Shown here piece by piece: positions 1-12,284 of a stretch of DNA of 64,000 bases (the stretch's first letter is position 1; every line of letters begins with the position of its first letter). The notes under the pieces were generated by a model that saw only the letters and a list, made by a program, of their open reading frames with translations, searched no databases and was not told the origin of the DNA. This stretch comes from Amycolatopsis alba DSM 44262 (GTDB lineage Bacteria; Actinomycetota; Actinomycetes; Mycobacteriales; Pseudonocardiaceae): the NCBI RefSeq assembly GCF_000384215.1, contig NZ_KB913032.1, positions 5,323,602 through 5,387,601 on the forward strand, in the 5' to 3' direction. Both the position numbers and the translations under genes were made by a program.

Positions 1-1
1 C

Positions 2-568
2 AGCGTCAAGGCGGGGCCGATCGCCGACGCGCGGCGGCTCGGCTGCGATCCGGCTTCTTACGTGCCGGGGCATCCGCTCGCCGGCCGCGAACGTTCCGGC
101 CCCGCCGCGGCCCGCGCCGACCTGTTCCTCGGCCGCCCCTGGGCGCTTTGCCCCGGCACAGGGGCGTCCGCGGACGCCGTCCTGCTGGTGCGGGAGCTGG
201 TGTCGCTGTGCGGGGCGAGCGCCGTCACCGTCGGCGCGGACGAGCACGACTCGGCGGTGGCGCTGGTGTCGCACGCCCCGCACGTGGTGGCGTCGGCCGT
301 GGCGGCGGCGCTGGAGCGCGGCGACGACGTCGCGTTGAGCCTCGCCGGACAGGGACTGCGCGACGTGACCCGCATCGCCGCCGGGAATCCCTTGTTGTGG
401 CAAGAAATACTTTCCGGGAACGCCACGAGGGTGGCGGTCGTGCTCGACAGGATCGCGGGTGATCTCGCGGCGGCGGCCTCGGCGTTGCGGTCCGGCGACC
501 CCGACGAGGTCACGGATCTGCTCCTGCGTGGCGTCGCGGGCCACGCCCGGATCCCCGCAAGGCCTTGA
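2..568 (+). CDS. pdh: Prephenate dehydrogenase, 3' part (5' end outside window)
   Basis: About 188 C-terminal residues are present; the start lies left of the window. The enzyme oxidatively decarboxylates prephenate to 4-hydroxyphenylpyruvate. That is the precursor of tyrosine and the direct substrate of HmaS in this cluster, so the gene raises supply for both Bht and Hpg. Family motifs seen are GHPLAGRERSG near the left edge, SHAPHVVASA in the middle, and a C-terminal GLRDVTRIAAGNPLLW block typical of TyrA-type dehydrogenases. The TGA is at 566-568. It is followed by a 116-bp gap holding the StrR-type operator and then the ABC exporter, the same order as in balhimycin-type clusters. Identification of the family is firm; its dedicated role in antibiotic supply is inferred from context. 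Confidence 0.9.
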   Translation, partial: SVKAGPIADARRLGCDPASYVPGHPLAGRERSGPAAARADLFLGRPWALCPGTGASADAVLLVRELVSLCGASAVTVGADEHDSAVALVSHAPHVVASAVAAALERGDDVALSLAGQGLRDVTRIAAGNPLLWQEILSGNATRVAVVLDRIAGDLAAAASALRSGDPDEVTDLLLRGVAGHARIPARP

Positions 569-585
569 GCCTGGCGGTAAAACGC

Positions 586-614
586 GTCCAAGTGCCGAAA
601 CTGCTCGCTTGGAC
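586..614 (+). promoter_or_regulatory. StrR/Bbr-type activator binding site
   Basis: GTCCAA (586-591), 17 bases, then TTGGAC (609-614): an exact inverted repeat with the spacing described for StrR and the balhimycin regulator Bbr (GTCCAr-N17-TTGGAC). It lies 70 bp upstream of the exporter start. A possible core promoter, TGGACA (622-627), 17 bp, GATTGA (645-650), follows directly. This suggests activation of the transcript starting with the exporter and running into bpsA. The cognate regulator gene is not in the window. Confidence 0.85.
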
Positions 615-684
615 TCACTCGTGGACATCGACTCGAATCAGCACGATTGAACTCGCCGACTTGGCTCGTGAGAGAGGTGACCGA

Positions 685-2643
685 ATGGACGTGGTGTTGC
701 GCTTCGAGGGGGTGGACAAGAGTGACGACGATCCCGATCCCTGGGTGACGAAGGTCCGCAAAGGAACCGTGCGCCGGGTGCTCGCCTACTTCCGCCCGCA
801 CGTCGGCAAGGTGGCGCTCTTCGTCCTCGTCGCCGTCCTGGAGGCGCTGATCGTCGTCGCGACTCCGTTGCTGCTGAAGGAACTCATCGACGGCGGCATC
901 GTCAAGAACGATCTCGGGGTCGTGGTCTGGATGGCCGTCCTCACCGCCGTGCTCGCCGTGGTGGGCGCGGTGCTGGCGCTGGTTTCGGGCTACATCTCCG
1001 GGAAGATCGGGGAGGGGATCACCTACGACCTCCGGGTCCAGGCGCTCGACCATGTCCGGCGGCTGCCGATCGCGTTCTTCACCCGCACGCAGACCGGGGT
1101 GCTGGTCGGCAGGCTGCACACCGAACTGATCATGGCGCAGCAGCATTTCACCGGTCTGCTCATGGCGGCCACCAGTCTGGTCATGGTCGTGGTGGTGCTG
1201 GCCGAGCTGTTCTACCTTTCGTGGCTCGTCGCCGTCATCTCACTGGTGCTGATCCCGATCTTCCTCGTGCCGTGGATCCGCGTCGGGCGGGTGATCCAGC
1301 GGCGCAGCATCGGGCGGATGGACGCGAACACCGGCCTCGGCGGAATCCTCCAGGAACGGTTCAACGTCCAGGGCGCGATGCTCTCCAAGCTCTTCGGCCG
1401 CCCGGACGAGGAGATGGCCGACTACGCGGATCGCGCCGGGAAGATCCGCGACATCGGCGTGAGCCTTTCCGTCTGGGGCCGGATGGCCTTCGTGATGATG
1501 GGGCTGATGGCCTCGCTCGCCACGGCGCTCGTCTACGGGATCGGCGGCGGGCTCGTGCTCGCCGGGGCGTTCCAGCTCGGCACGCTGGTCGCCATCGCCA
1601 CCCTGCTCGGGCGGATGTTCGGGCCGATCACCCAGCTGTCCGGGATGCAGGAGCTCGCGCAGACCGTCATCGTGAGCTTCTCCCGTGTCTTCGAGCTGCT
1701 CGATCTGAAGCCGTTGATCCAGGAACGCCCCGGCGCGGTCGCCCTCGAAAAGAACGTGGCGCCGGACATCGAGTTCGAGAACGTGTCGTTCCGCTATCCC
1801 ACCGCGGACGAGGTCTCGCTGGTGTCGCTGGAGCATCTGCGGGCCGAGCGGGAGCGCGGGGAGGTTTCGCCGAACGTCCTGAGCGACGTGAGTTTCCGCG
1901 TGGGGGCCGGAACCCTCACCGCGCTCGTCGGCCCGTCCGGCGCGGGGAAGAGCACCATCACCCACCTCGTCTCGCGGCTGTACGACCCGAACTCCGGAAG
2001 CGTCCGCGTCGGCGGGCACGACCTGCGGGACCTCAGCTTCGATTCGCTCCGCGAAACGGTAGGCGTGGTCAGCCAGGACGCCTACCTCTTCCACAACACG
2101 ATCCGGGAGAACCTGCTCTACGCCCGGCCGACCGCCACCGAGGACGAACTGATCGCGGCCTGCAAGGGCGCCCAGATCTGGGAGCTGATCGAATCCCTCC
2201 CGCTCGGGTTGGACACCGTCTCCGGCGATCGCGGCTATCGCATGTCGGGTGGCGAGAAGCAGCGGCTGGCCATCGCCAGGCTGCTGCTGAAGGCGCCGAC
2301 GATCGTCGTCCTCGACGAAGCCACCGCGCATCTGGACTCCGAGTCGGAGGCCGCCGTCCAGCGGGCGCTCAAGACCGCCCTGCGCAGCCGGACCTCGCTG
2401 GTGATCGCCCACCGGCTGTCCACGATCCGTGAGGCCGACCAGATCCTCGTGATCGACGGCGGCGGGGTGCGGGAACGCGGGACCCACGACGAGTTGCTGG
2501 CCGCGGGCGGTCTTTACGCCGAGCTCTACCACACGCAGTTCGCCAACCCGGCGAACGACGCCGCCAAGCCGGAAATCGACGAAACCGAGCTGGACGAGCT
2601 CGAACCTCAGCCGGCGATCCAACCCCTGGGCTTCGGAGGATGA
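685..2643 (+). CDS. tba: ABC transporter, fused permease-ATPase (glycopeptide exporter)
   Basis: 652 aa. This is a half-transporter of the ABCB/MDR exporter type, and homologues in this position export the finished glycopeptide (Tba in balhimycin). The N-terminal half (about residues 35-330) has several long hydrophobic helices. The C-terminal ATPase has Walker [10 protein letters not shown] (about 416), signature MSGGEKQR (about 520), Walker [12 protein letters not shown] (about 540) and the H-loop IAHRLSTI. The ATG at 685 follows a GAGAGG ribosome site; longer upstream readings run through the operator and are not credible. It should work as a homodimer in the cytoplasmic membrane. Its stop is immediately in front of bpsA, so the two are probably co-transcribed from the StrR-type site upstream. 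Confidence 0.93.
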   Translation: MDVVLRFEGVDKSDDDPDPWVTKVRKGTVRRVLAYFRPHVGKVALFVLVAVLEALIVVATPLLLKELIDGGIVKNDLGVVVWMAVLTAVLAVVGAVLALVSGYISGKIGEGITYDLRVQALDHVRRLPIAFFTRTQTGVLVGRLHTELIMAQQHFTGLLMAATSLVMVVVVLAELFYLSWLVAVISLVLIPIFLVPWIRVGRVIQRRSIGRMDANTGLGGILQERFNVQGAMLSKLFGRPDEEMADYADRAGKIRDIGVSLSVWGRMAFVMMGLMASLATALVYGIGGGLVLAGAFQLGTLVAIATLLGRMFGPITQLSGMQELAQTVIVSFSRVFELLDLKPLIQERPGAVALEKNVAPDIEFENVSFRYPTADEVSLVSLEHLRAERERGEVSPNVLSDVSFRVGAGTLTALVGPSGAGKSTITHLVSRLYDPNSGSVRVGGHDLRDLSFDSLRETVGVVSQDAYLFHNTIRENLLYARPTATEDELIAACKGAQIWELIESLPLGLDTVSGDRGYRMSGGEKQRLAIARLLLKAPTIVVLDEATAHLDSESEAAVQRALKTALRSRTSLVIAHRLSTIREADQILVIDGGGVRERGTHDELLAAGGLYAELYHTQFANPANDAAKPEIDETELDELEPQPAIQPLGFGG

Positions 2644-2645
2644 CG

Positions 2646-5600
2646 ATGAATTCCGCTGCGCGGACCACGGTCCTGGATCTGTTCGCGTCGCATGTGGACC
2701 GGGCCCCCGACGCGGTGGCCGTTGTCGACGGCGACCGGGTGCTGACGTATCGGGAACTCGACGAGCGCGCGGGCCTGCTGGCCGCGCGCCTCGGCGGCCG
2801 GGGCATCCGCCGCGGCGACCGGGTCGCGGTGATGATGGGCCGCTCCGCGGACCTGGTGGTCGCGTTGCTCGCCGTGTGGAAGGCGGGGGCGACGTACGTG
2901 CCGGTGGACGCGGCCTACCCCGCGCCGCGCGTGGAATTCATGGTGTCGGACTCGGCGTCGGCGCTGACGGTGTGTTCGGTCGCGGCGCGTGCCGCCGTAC
3001 CGGCCGGGACGGAGTTCCTCGAAGCGGACGCCGTCACGGACGAGGGCGCGGGCGTCGCGTCCGAAGACACGGTGCGCCCGGAGGACCTGGCGTTCGTGAT
3101 GTACACGTCCGGTTCGACGGGCACGCCGAAGGGCGTGGCGATCTCGCAGCGCAGTGTCGCGGAGCTGGTGCGGGACCCCGGCTGGGTGATGGAACCCGGC
3201 GAAGCGGTCCTCATGCATTCGCCGCACGCCTTCGACGCGTCCCTGTTCGAGGTCTGGACGCCGCTGGCGTCGGGTGCGCGGGTGGTCGTCGCCGGACCGG
3301 GCGCGGTGGACGCGCGGCGCCTGCGGGAAGCGGCCGCGGCCGGAGTGACGCGGGTGTACCTGACCGCGGGGAGTTTCCGCGCGGTGGCGGAGGAGACGCC
3401 GGAATCGTTCGCGGGTTTCCGCGAGGTGCTGACCGGCGGTGACGTGGTGCCGGTGCACGCGGTGGCGCGGGTGCGGGAAGCCTGCCCGCGCGCGCGGGTC
3501 CGGCATATGTACGGCCCGACGGAAGCGACGATGTGCGGGACGTGGCATCTGCTGGAGCCGGATGACGTCCTGGGCTCGGTGCTGCCGATCGGACGTCCGC
3601 TGGCGGGCCGCGCGGTCCAGGTGCTCGACGAGTCGCTGCGGCCGGTGAAACCCGGCGTCGTCGGCGACCTGTATCTCTCCGGGAGCCTGGCGGAGGGCTA
3701 CTTCGGCCGGGCGGGGCTGACGGCGGAACGGTTCGTGGCGGATCCGGCAGGCTCCGGCGAGCGGATGTACTGGACCGGTGACCTCGCCCGGTGGACCGCC
3801 GAAGGTGAGCTGCTGTTCGCGGGCCGGGCCGACAACCAGGTGAAGGTCCGCGGGTTCCGGATCGAGCCCGGCGAGATCGAGGCCGCGCTGATCACCCAGC
3901 CGGACGTCCAGGACGCCGTGGTGGCGGCGATCGACGGACGGCTCATCGGCTACGTGGTGGCAGGCAAGGACATCGACACCGCGCTCGTCCGCGAGCGCCT
4001 CCGCGCGGTGCTGCCGGAGTACCTGGTCCCGGTCGCCGTGCTGGTACTGGACGCGTTGCCGCTGACCGGCAACGGCAAGGTGGACCGGGCGGCGCTGCCC
4101 GCGCCCGAGTTCGCGGCGAGCACCACGAGCCGGGAACCGCGCACCGAGGCCGAGAACGTCCTTTGTGGACTGTTCGCCGAGGTGCTCCGGCTCGACCGCG
4201 CCGGTGTCGACGACGGTTTCTTCGCACTGGGCGGGGATTCGATCCTCGCGATGCGCCTGGCGGCCCGTGCGGCCAAGGCGGGCCTGCTGGTGACACCCGT
4301 CCAGATCTTCGAGGAGACGACTCCCGCCCGGCTCGCGGCCGTGGCGCGCGACCTCCCGGCAGTCCTGCCCGGCGACGGCCCCCTGATCGCCTTGACCGAG
4401 GCGGAGGAGGCCGAGCTGGCGATCGCCGCTCCGGGCGCCGCCGAGATCTGGCCGCTGGCCCCGCTGCAGGAGGGGTTGCTCTTCGAATCGATCCTCGACG
4501 ACCAGGGCCCCGACATCTACCAGGTGCAGGTGATCCTGGAGCTGACCGGGGAGCTGGACGAGGCCCGCCTGCGGGCCGCGTGGGAAGCGATCGTCGCCCG
4601 GCACCCCGAGCTCCGGCTGACCTTCCACCGGCTCGAGTCGGGCAAGACGGTGCAAGCCGTCCACGAAGACGTCACCGTGCCCTGGCAGACGGAGGATCTG
4701 ACAGGCGCCGAAGACGTCGACGCGGCCTTCGAGGCCCTGGCCTTCCGGGAACAGGACAAGCGGTTCGACCTCGCCAAGGCGCCGCTGGTCCGGCTGGTGC
4801 TGGTCCGGACCGGCGAGGACCGGCACCGGCTGCTCGTCGTCATCCACCACATCCTGGTCGACGGCTGGTCGGTCGCGGTCATCCTCAACGAGGCGTTCGG
4901 AGCCTACGAGTCCGAGGGACCGCTGCCGGAACCGCGCGAGGGCGCCTCCTACGGGGACTATCTGGCCTGGCTGGACCGGCAGGACAAGGACGCGGCCCGC
5001 GAGGCATGGCGGGCGGAGCTGTCCGACCTCGACGAGCCCGCGCTGGTCGCGACGGCGGATCCCGCGACGGACTACGACTACCGCGTCACCCACCTGCCGC
5101 CCGCGCTGCACACCAGGCTGCTGGAGTTCACCCGCGAACACGGGCTGACGCCGAGCACGGTGGTGCACGCTGCCTGGGCGATGGTGCTGGCGCGGCTCAC
5201 GCGGCGGACCGACGTGGTGTTCGGCACCATGGTCGCGACCCGCCCCGCGGAACTTCGGGGCGTGGAGTCGATGCCGGGCCTGCTGATGAGCGCGATGCCG
5301 GTCCGGGTGTCCTTGGACGGCGGGCGAACGGTCATGGACACGCTCACCGACCTGTACGGCAGGCAGCGGGCCCTCATGCCGCATCAGCATCTGGGGCTGC
5401 CGGAGATCCAGAAGGCGGCCGGACCCGGCGCGACCTTCGACACGCTGCTGGTGGTCGAGAACTACCCGCGCGAGTACGCCGGCCGGTACAAGTATCTGCG
5501 CACGATCGAGGGAACCCACTATCCGCTGACCCTCGGCATCACGCCGGGTGACCGGTTCAAGATCCAGCTCGGCTACTGGCAGGGACAGGTCCCGGCCGCC

Positions 5601-8600
5601 ATCGCCGACTCGCTGCTGGACTGGTTCGTCGGCGCCATCGACGCGGTGGTCGCCGACCCGTCCGGCCTCGTGGGGCGGATCGGGGTGGGCGAGCCCGAGG
5701 TGCGCCGGTGGGATCCGCCGACGGTGACGGGGGAGCCGCTGCCCGCGCTGGTCGGGCGGATCGCGGCGCGGTGGCCGGACAACGTCGCGCTGGCGGACAG
5801 CGACGGCGAGTTGTCGTACGCGGAGCTGTGGGACCGGTCGGTGAAGTTCGCGGCAGTGTTGCGCGCCACCGGGGTCGGCACCGAATCGCGGGTCGGTCTC
5901 GTGGTGGGCCGGTCGTCCTGGTGGACGGTGGGCATGCTCGGCGTGCTGCTCGCGGGCGGCACGTTCGTGCCGGTGGACCCGGCGTATCCGGACGAGCGCA
6001 AGGAATGGATCTTCCGGAGCGCGGACCCGATGCTGGTGGTGTGCGCGGAATCGACGCGGGGGACGGTGCCCGCCGGGTTCGCGGACCGGTTGCTCGTGAT
6101 CGACGAGGTCGATCTGGAAACGGCCCCGGCGGCCGAGCTGCCAGCGGTGGATCCGCGCAGTGCCGCGTACGTGATCTACACGTCGGGCTCGACGGGAACC
6201 CCGAAGGGCGTCGTCGTCACCCATACCGGGCTGGGGAATCTGGCGCTGGCGCATATCGACCGGTTCGCCGTGACCCCGTCCTCGCGGGTCCTGCAGTTCG
6301 CCGCGCTCGGCTTCGACACCATCGTGTCCGAGGTGATGATGGCGCTGCTCGCGGGCGCGACCCTGGTGGTGCCGCCGGAGCACGAGCTGCCGCCGCGGAT
6401 GTCGATGGCCGAAACGCTGGCACGGTGGGACATCACGCAGGTGAAGGCGCCGCCGTCGGTGCTCGGCACACTCGACGCGTTGCCGGACAGGGTGGACACC
6501 GTGGTGGCGGCGGGAGAACTCTGCCCGCCGGGCCTGGTGGACCGGCTGTCCGCGCATCACCGGATGATCAACGCCTACGGGCCGACCGAGACCACGATCT
6601 GCGCGACGATGAGCTTTCCGCTCACGCCGGGCCAGCATCCGATCCCGTTCGGCGGACCGGTCCCCGGTGTGCGCGGCTATCTGCTGGACTCGTTCCTGCG
6701 CCCGTTGCCGCCCGGCGTCACCGGTGAGCTGTACCTGGCGGGCGTCGGCGTGGCCCGCGGCTACCTCGGCCGTCCGGCGCTGACGGCCGAGCGGTTCATC
6801 GCCGATCCGTTCCACCCCGGCGAGCGCATGTACCGGACCGGGGACCTGGCGTACTGGACCGACCAGGGCGAGCTGGTGTCCGCAGGCCGCGCCGACGACC
6901 AGGTCAAGATCCGCGGCTTCCGGGTCGAACCGCGCGAGATCGAGTTCGCCCTGTCCGCCTATCCCCGTGTCACCCAGGCCGCGGTGACCGTCCGCGAAGA
7001 GCGGCTCCTCGCCTACGTGACACCGGGCGACGTCGACACGCAGGCGGTGCGGGCGCATCTCGCGTCCCGCATGCCGCAGTACATGGTGCCCGCGGCGGTG
7101 GTGGCGCTGGACGTCCTGCCGCTGACGGCGCACGGGAAGATCGACCGGCGCGCGCTGCCCGATCCCGATTTCTCCACCGGGGCGCCCACGAGGGAGCCCG
7201 CCACCGAGACCGAGCGGGTGCTGTGCGAGCTGTTCGCCGGCGTGCTCGGCCTCGACCAGGTCAGCGTGGACGACAGTTTCTTCGACCTCGGCGGGGATTC
7301 CATCCTCTCGATGCAGCTGGCGGCGCGGGCCCGGCGCTCGGGCCTGACGTTCAGCGCGGCGGACGTCTTCGACGGGAAGACCCCGGAACGGATCGCGCGG
7401 CTGGCGGAGGAGTCGGCGCCGCCCGCTCCCGCCGTGAAGACCGACGGCGTGGGCGAGGTCCCGTGGACGCCGGTGACGCGGCTGCTGGGAGACGGTGTCA
7501 CCGGACCGGGATTCGCGCAGTGGATGGTGGTGGCGGCGCCTTCGGAGCTGACGGAGAAGGTGCTGCTCGCGGGGTTCACTGCCGTGGTGGACACGCACGA
7601 CATGCTGCGGGCGCGGGTCGTCGGCGGTCGCTTGGTGGCCGGTGAGCGCGGGTCGGTGAACGTGGCCGGGCTGGTCACCCGCGTCAAGCTCGACGACCGT
7701 TCGCCGGAGGACGCGGCGCGTGACGCCGTCGGCAGGCTGGACCCGTCGGCGGGCGTGATGGCGCAGGCGGTGTGGCTCGACGCCGGACCGGACCGGCTCG
7801 GGCGGCTGCTGGTGGTGGCGCATCACCTCTCGGTCGACGGCGTGTCCTGGCGGGTGCTGCTGTCGGATCTGCAGGCGGCCTGCGAGGCGGCGGCCGCGGG
7901 CCGGAAACCGGTGCTGGAGCCGGTGGGCGTGTCGTTCAAGCGGTGGGCGGACCAGCTGAAGGAGTGGGCGGTCTCCGCGGAACGGGTCGCCGAACTGGCG
8001 GCGTGGAAGGCGATTCTCGGCCAAGAGGAGCAGCCGATCGACGGGCGGCCGACGGACGGCGCGGTGCGCTCGCGGTCGTGGGTGGTGCCGAAGGTGGACA
8101 CCTCGGCGTTGGTGGGGCACGCTCCGGCGCTGTTCCACTGCGGCGTGAACGAGGTCCTGCTCGCCGGGCTGGCGGGCGCGGTGACGCGACGGCACGGTGG
8201 CGACGCGGTGCTGGTGGACGTGGAAGGCCACGGCCGTCATCCGGTCGCCGGGACGGATCTGTCCCGGACGGTGGGCTGGTTCACCAGCGCGCATCCGGTC
8301 CGGCTGGCCGTGGCGGGGATCGAGTGGGCGGAGGCGCTCGCCGGTGGACCGGCGGCTGGACGGTTGCTGAAGACGGTCAAGGAGCAGGCGCGGGCCGTGC
8401 CCGGCGACGGACTCGGCTACGGCTTGCTGCGGTACCTCAACGACGTGACCGGTCCGGTGCTGGCGGAACTGCCGTCGCCGCGGATCGGGTTCAACTACCT
8501 GGGCCGGTTCGCCGCCGGGGAGCAGGGCGGTGCGCGGGCGTGGCAGCCGGTCGGGGAGATCGGCAGTGCGGTGGAGCCGGGAATGGGCCTGCCGCACGCG

Positions 8601-11600
8601 CTCGAGGTCAACGCGATCGTCCAGGATCTGCCGGACGGCCCCGAGCTGACGCTCATGCTGGAATGGCAGGACGGCGTGCTCGACGAGGCCGAGGTCGAAC
8701 GACTCGCCGAGGACTGGCTGGCCATGTTGTCCGGGCTGGCGCGTCAGGCGTCCGATCCCGCCGCGGGCGGGCACACCGCGTCCGACTTCGCCCTCGTCGA
8801 CCTGGACCAGGCCGAGATCGAGGCGCTCGAAGCCGAGTACGCGAACGCCGGTGGGGTGGCCGACGTGCTGCCGCTTTCGCCGCTGCAGCACGGGCTGGCC
8901 TTCCACGCCGGCTACGGGGGTGACGGTGTTGACGTCTACACCGCACAGGCGGTGCTGGACCTGGGCGGCCCGCTGGACATGCATCTGCTGCGGAAGTCGG
9001 TACGCGGGCTCGTGGACCGGCACGCGAATCTGCGCGCCGGATTCCGGCACTCCGCCGCCGGGCCCGCCTACCAGGTGATCCCCGGCGACCTCGCAGTGCC
9101 AGTGTCCTTTGTGGACGCGACGGGGTCGGCTGATCCGGAAGCCGAGGCGGCGGCGGTGGCCGCGGCCGAACGGGCACGGCCGTTCGATCTCGCCAAGCCC
9201 CCGCTGCTGCGGCTCACGGTGGTGGCCATCGGCCAGGACAGTCACCGGCTGGTGCTGACCAACCACCACATCCTGCTCGACGGCTGGTCGACGCCGCTGC
9301 TGCTGGACGAACTGCTCACGCTTTACCGCGACGGAGCGCCGGCGCCGGTCACCCCGTACCGGGATTACCTGGCCTGGGTCGGCGAAACCGATCGGGACGC
9401 GTCGATCGCCGCGTGGCGCGATGCCTTGGCGGGCCTGCCGGAACCGACCTTGGTCGGCCACGACCGGCCGGTGCCGGTCGAGGTGCCGGGGCAGCTGTGG
9501 GCCGAACTGGACGAGACGTTCGCCGAGGCTTTGGCGACGCGGGCCCGCGAGTGCGGGGTCACCGTCAGCACGATGCTGCAGGCGGTGTGGGGCCTGGTGC
9601 TGACGGCGATCACGGGCCGCGACGACGTGGTGTTCGGCGCGGTGGTGTCCGGGCGCCCGGCCGAGCTGCCAGGGGTCGAGACCATGATCGGGCTGTTCAT
9701 CAACACCGTCCCGGTCCGGATCCGGATGCGGCCGCAGTACACCTTCGCCGCGCTGGTGCGGCAGGTCCAGGACGAGCAGATCTCGTTGCTGTCGCACCAC
9801 CACGTCGGGCTCACCGACATCCAGCAGGCCGCCGGACTCGGCCGGTTGTTCGACACCCTCGTCGTCTACGAGAACTACCCCCGGCCGGACGAGACCGCCG
9901 ACGCGGAACCGGATCGGTTGCGGCTGAAGGGAATGACCGCCGCCGACGCCACTCACTACCCCCTGGCGCTGGCCGTCGTCCCCGGCGAGGTCCTGCGGCT
10001 GCGGCTGGAGCACCAGCCCGCGCTGTTCACCACCGAGCAGGCCGAAGCCGTGCTGGCCCGGTTCACGCGGGTGCTCGAAGCCGTGGTCGCCGAGCCGCGG
10101 ACGCCGCTCGCGGCGGTGCCGATGCTGTCCGACGCCGAACAGCGAGAGCTGCTGGCGCGCAACGACACCGCGGTGCCGGTGCCGGACCGGACACTGCCGG
10201 AACTGTTCGCCGCGCAGGTCGCCGCCACCCCGGACGCGACCGCAGTGATCTTCGAGGACCGGTCGCTGTCCTACGCCGAGCTCGATGCCCGCGCCACTCA
10301 GCTGGCGCGTTGGCTCATCGAGCAGGGCGCCGGGCCGGAAGAGCTGGTCGCGGTGATGCTGCCCCGATCGCTGGAACTGGTCGTCACGGTGCTGGCGATC
10401 ACCAAGACAGGCGGCGCCTGGCTGCCGATCGACCCGGTCTATCCGGCCGACCGCGTCGCCTACATCCTCGGCGACGCCGCACCGGCGCTGGCGATCACGA
10501 CCGCGGCGCTGACGGCGTCGCCCGCCGGCGAGGTGCTGGCGGCGTGGCCGAGGACGATGGTGATCGACGATCTCGCGACCGTGAACGAGAGGGCGGACCG
10601 GGGTCTCGACGCCGACCGCGTCCGGCCGCTGGATCCGTGCCTGCCCGCCTATCTCATCTACACCTCGGGCTCCACCGGTCAGCCGAAGGCCGTCGTCGTC
10701 ACCCATCGGAACCTGGCGAACTACCTGTTCCACTGTGGACAGAAGTATCCAGGACTGCGGGGACGGTCGCTGCTGCATTCGTCGATCGCCTTCGATCTGA
10801 CGGTGACCGCGATGCTCACGCCGTTCACCGTCGGGGGAGCGGTCCAGGTCGGCGCGCTGGAAGACCTGATCGGCACGGTGGAGAGCGCCCCGGCGCTGTT
10901 CCTCAAGGCCACCCCGAGCCATCTGAAGACCTTGGACACCGGTTCCCGCGAGATCGCCGTTCCCGGCGACCTCCTGCTCGGCGGCGAACAGCTGTCCGTC
11001 GACACGCTCGCCCAGTGGCGGCGGACGTACCCGAACACCGTGGTGGTCAACGAGTACGGGCCGACCGAAACGACGGTCGGCTGTGTCGAGTACCGGCTCG
11101 AACCAGGGCAGGCGGCTCCGGCCGCCGAAGTGGTGCCGATCGGCACTCCGATGACGAACATGCGGGCGTACGTCTTGGATTCGTGGCTGCGCCCGGTGCC
11201 GCCGGGTGCGGTGGGCGAGCTGTACGTGGCGGGCGCCGGGGTGGCGCGGGGCTACCTGGGACGGCCTGGCTTGACCGCGTCGCGGTTCGTGGCCGATCCG
11301 TCCGGCTCCGGCGAGCGGATGTACTGGACCGGGGACCTGGTGTGGTGGAACCCGGACGGCGAGCTGGTGTTCGCCGGTCGCGTCGACGATCAGGTGAAGG
11401 TGCGGGGATTCCGCATCGAACCCGGCGAGATCGAGGCGGCGCTGGTGGCGCACGAGTCGGTGGGACAGGCCGTGGTGATGGCCCGTGACAGTGCTTCCGG
11501 CAAACGGCTGATCGGCTACGTGACCGCCGCCGGGGACGCCGGAGTGGACGCGGCCGCCGTTCGCGAGGCTCTCGCGGCCCGGCTGCCGCAGTACATGGTG

Positions 11601-12035
11601 CCCGCGGCGGTGGTGGTGCTCGACGCGCTTCCGTTGACGGCCAACGGGAAAGTCGACCGGGACGCGCTCCCGGATCCCGACTTCAACGAACGCGTCTCCG
11701 GCCGGGAACCGGTCACCGAGGCCGAGCGGCTGCTGTGCGCGCTCTTCGCCGAAGTGCTCGGCCTGGAACGGGCGGGCGCGGACGACAGTTTCTTCGAACT
11801 GGGCGGGGATTCGATCCTTTCGATGCAACTGGCGGCACGGGCCCACCGCGCGGGAATGGCCTTCGGCGCGCGCGAGGTGTTCGAACAACGGACACCCGCG
11901 GGGATCGCGGCGGTCGTGGAACGGGGAGCGGGGGAAATCGCCGCGGTGGACCACGCCGCGTCCGATGTCGCTCTTCTCGAATTGAATCAAGACGAGATCG
12001 ACGAATTCGAAGCCGAGTTCGAAAGCGGTCGCTGA
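2646..12035 (+). CDS. bpsA: Glycopeptide NRPS subunit 1, modules 1-3 (Leu-Bht-Asn)
   Basis: 3129 aa with domain order A1-PCP1-C2-A2-PCP2-E2-C3-A3-PCP3. Carrier serines lie at about 532, 1552 and 3056 (GGDS). C motifs are HHILVDG and HHILLDG; E2 has [10 protein letters not shown]. Binding-pocket residues aligned by eye to GrsA give DAFYLGMMC for A1 (Leu, as in chloroeremomycin-type synthetases), DTSKVAAIC for A2 (beta-hydroxytyrosine) and DLTKLGEVG for A3 (Asn). Leu1 and Asn3 place the product in the vancomycin type, not the ristocetin or teicoplanin type. There is no E domain in module 1 although residue 1 is D in this class. GGAGG at 2635-2639 is ideally spaced for the ATG at 2646 and abuts the one at 2640, so 2646 is chosen. 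A short acidic C-terminal tail ([14 protein letters not shown]) may dock with BpsB. Confidence 0.95.
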   Translation: MNSAARTTVLDLFASHVDRAPDAVAVVDGDRVLTYRELDERAGLLAARLGGRGIRRGDRVAVMMGRSADLVVALLAVWKAGATYVPVDAAYPAPRVEFMVSDSASALTVCSVAARAAVPAGTEFLEADAVTDEGAGVASEDTVRPEDLAFVMYTSGSTGTPKGVAISQRSVAELVRDPGWVMEPGEAVLMHSPHAFDASLFEVWTPLASGARVVVAGPGAVDARRLREAAAAGVTRVYLTAGSFRAVAEETPESFAGFREVLTGGDVVPVHAVARVREACPRARVRHMYGPTEATMCGTWHLLEPDDVLGSVLPIGRPLAGRAVQVLDESLRPVKPGVVGDLYLSGSLAEGYFGRAGLTAERFVADPAGSGERMYWTGDLARWTAEGELLFAGRADNQVKVRGFRIEPGEIEAALITQPDVQDAVVAAIDGRLIGYVVAGKDIDTALVRERLRAVLPEYLVPVAVLVLDALPLTGNGKVDRAALPAPEFAASTTSREPRTEAENVLCGLFAEVLRLDRAGVDDGFFALGGDSILAMRLAARAAKAGLLVTPVQIFEETTPARLAAVARDLPAVLPGDGPLIALTEAEEAELAIAAPGAAEIWPLAPLQEGLLFESILDDQGPDIYQVQVILELTGELDEARLRAAWEAIVARHPELRLTFHRLESGKTVQAVHEDVTVPWQTEDLTGAEDVDAAFEALAFREQDKRFDLAKAPLVRLVLVRTGEDRHRLLVVIHHILVDGWSVAVILNEAFGAYESEGPLPEPREGASYGDYLAWLDRQDKDAAREAWRAELSDLDEPALVATADPATDYDYRVTHLPPALHTRLLEFTREHGLTPSTVVHAAWAMVLARLTRRTDVVFGTMVATRPAELRGVESMPGLLMSAMPVRVSLDGGRTVMDTLTDLYGRQRALMPHQHLGLPEIQKAAGPGATFDTLLVVENYPREYAGRYKYLRTIEGTHYPLTLGITPGDRFKIQLGYWQGQVPAAIADSLLDWFVGAIDAVVADPSGLVGRIGVGEPEVRRWDPPTVTGEPLPALVGRIAARWPDNVALADSDGELSYAELWDRSVKFAAVLRATGVGTESRVGLVVGRSSWWTVGMLGVLLAGGTFVPVDPAYPDERKEWIFRSADPMLVVCAESTRGTVPAGFADRLLVIDEVDLETAPAAELPAVDPRSAAYVIYTSGSTGTPKGVVVTHTGLGNLALAHIDRFAVTPSSRVLQFAALGFDTIVSEVMMALLAGATLVVPPEHELPPRMSMAETLARWDITQVKAPPSVLGTLDALPDRVDTVVAAGELCPPGLVDRLSAHHRMINAYGPTETTICATMSFPLTPGQHPIPFGGPVPGVRGYLLDSFLRPLPPGVTGELYLAGVGVARGYLGRPALTAERFIADPFHPGERMYRTGDLAYWTDQGELVSAGRADDQVKIRGFRVEPREIEFALSAYPRVTQAAVTVREERLLAYVTPGDVDTQAVRAHLASRMPQYMVPAAVVALDVLPLTAHGKIDRRALPDPDFSTGAPTREPATETERVLCELFAGVLGLDQVSVDDSFFDLGGDSILSMQLAARARRSGLTFSAADVFDGKTPERIARLAEESAPPAPAVKTDGVGEVPWTPVTRLLGDGVTGPGFAQWMVVAAPSELTEKVLLAGFTAVVDTHDMLRARVVGGRLVAGERGSVNVAGLVTRVKLDDRSPEDAARDAVGRLDPSAGVMAQAVWLDAGPDRLGRLLVVAHHLSVDGVSWRVLLSDLQAACEAAAAGRKPVLEPVGVSFKRWADQLKEWAVSAERVAELAAWKAILGQEEQPIDGRPTDGAVRSRSWVVPKVDTSALVGHAPALFHCGVNEVLLAGLAGAVTRRHGGDAVLVDVEGHGRHPVAGTDLSRTVGWFTSAHPVRLAVAGIEWAEALAGGPAAGRLLKTVKEQARAVPGDGLGYGLLRYLNDVTGPVLAELPSPRIGFNYLGRFAAGEQGGARAWQPVGEIGSAVEPGMGLPHALEVNAIVQDLPDGPELTLMLEWQDGVLDEAEVERLAEDWLAMLSGLARQASDPAAGGHTASDFALVDLDQAEIEALEAEYANAGGVADVLPLSPLQHGLAFHAGYGGDGVDVYTAQAVLDLGGPLDMHLLRKSVRGLVDRHANLRAGFRHSAAGPAYQVIPGDLAVPVSFVDATGSADPEAEAAAVAAAERARPFDLAKPPLLRLTVVAIGQDSHRLVLTNHHILLDGWSTPLLLDELLTLYRDGAPAPVTPYRDYLAWVGETDRDASIAAWRDALAGLPEPTLVGHDRPVPVEVPGQLWAELDETFAEALATRARECGVTVSTMLQAVWGLVLTAITGRDDVVFGAVVSGRPAELPGVETMIGLFINTVPVRIRMRPQYTFAALVRQVQDEQISLLSHHHVGLTDIQQAAGLGRLFDTLVVYENYPRPDETADAEPDRLRLKGMTAADATHYPLALAVVPGEVLRLRLEHQPALFTTEQAEAVLARFTRVLEAVVAEPRTPLAAVPMLSDAEQRELLARNDTAVPVPDRTLPELFAAQVAATPDATAVIFEDRSLSYAELDARATQLARWLIEQGAGPEELVAVMLPRSLELVVTVLAITKTGGAWLPIDPVYPADRVAYILGDAAPALAITTAALTASPAGEVLAAWPRTMVIDDLATVNERADRGLDADRVRPLDPCLPAYLIYTSGSTGQPKAVVVTHRNLANYLFHCGQKYPGLRGRSLLHSSIAFDLTVTAMLTPFTVGGAVQVGALEDLIGTVESAPALFLKATPSHLKTLDTGSREIAVPGDLLLGGEQLSVDTLAQWRRTYPNTVVVNEYGPTETTVGCVEYRLEPGQAAPAAEVVPIGTPMTNMRAYVLDSWLRPVPPGAVGELYVAGAGVARGYLGRPGLTASRFVADPSGSGERMYWTGDLVWWNPDGELVFAGRVDDQVKVRGFRIEPGEIEAALVAHESVGQAVVMARDSASGKRLIGYVTAAGDAGVDAAAVREALAARLPQYMVPAAVVVLDALPLTANGKVDRDALPDPDFNERVSGREPVTEAERLLCALFAEVLGLERAGADDSFFELGGDSILSMQLAARAHRAGMAFGAREVFEQRTPAGIAAVVERGAGEIAAVDHAASDVALLELNQDEIDEFEAEFESGR

Positions 12036-12055
12036 CGCGGCGTGGCCGGGACGAC

Positions 12056-12108
12056 GTTGCGAAAGCCACTTTCGCAACGTCGAAGGTTGCGAAAGTGGCT
12101 TTCGCAAC
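12056..12108. repeat. Intergenic palindrome, family A copy 1
   Basis: Two perfect 23-base arms (12056-12078 and 12086-12108) around a 7-base spacer. Each arm is itself nearly palindromic, with core GCGAAAGCCACTTTCGC. It starts 20 bases after the bpsA stop. Six further copies or half copies lie in this window, all intergenic. There is no U-tract, so it is not a classical terminator, although the long stem could still affect transcript ends or stability. Confidence 0.9.
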
Positions 12109-12233
12109 ACCGGCCCGGATCGCCGCTGCAGGAGCTGTGGATCCCTGAACCGACGCGGCTGGACATGTTGTCCGGTAAGGCCGGGCAGGGGGATGATCCT
12201 CCACGGGGGAACTTCCGCATACGACGTCGCACT

Positions 12234-12264
12234 CCCCGATCCGGTCCAAAGAACCGGATCGGGG
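12234..12264. terminator. GC-rich hairpin between bpsA and bpsB
   Basis: A perfect 11-bp stem, CCCCGATCCGG (12234-12244) and CCGGATCGGGG (12254-12264), with a 9-base loop. It lies 200 bp after the bpsA stop. The following sequence is only moderately AT-rich with no clear U-run. It is a possible terminator or attenuator between the first and second synthetase genes. The rest of the bpsA-bpsB gap holds family A copy 1 upstream and the nested inverted-repeat element downstream; no gene is seen in it. Confidence 0.45.
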
Positions 12265-12284
12265 AATTCAAGCTGAGTTATTGA

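Noticed and set aside
12244..12272. GTCCAA at 12244-12249 as a StrR operator for bpsB
   Set aside because: The base run 17 bp downstream is TTCAAG, a poor match to TTGGAC, and the GTCCAA straddles the stem and loop of the 12234-12264 hairpin.
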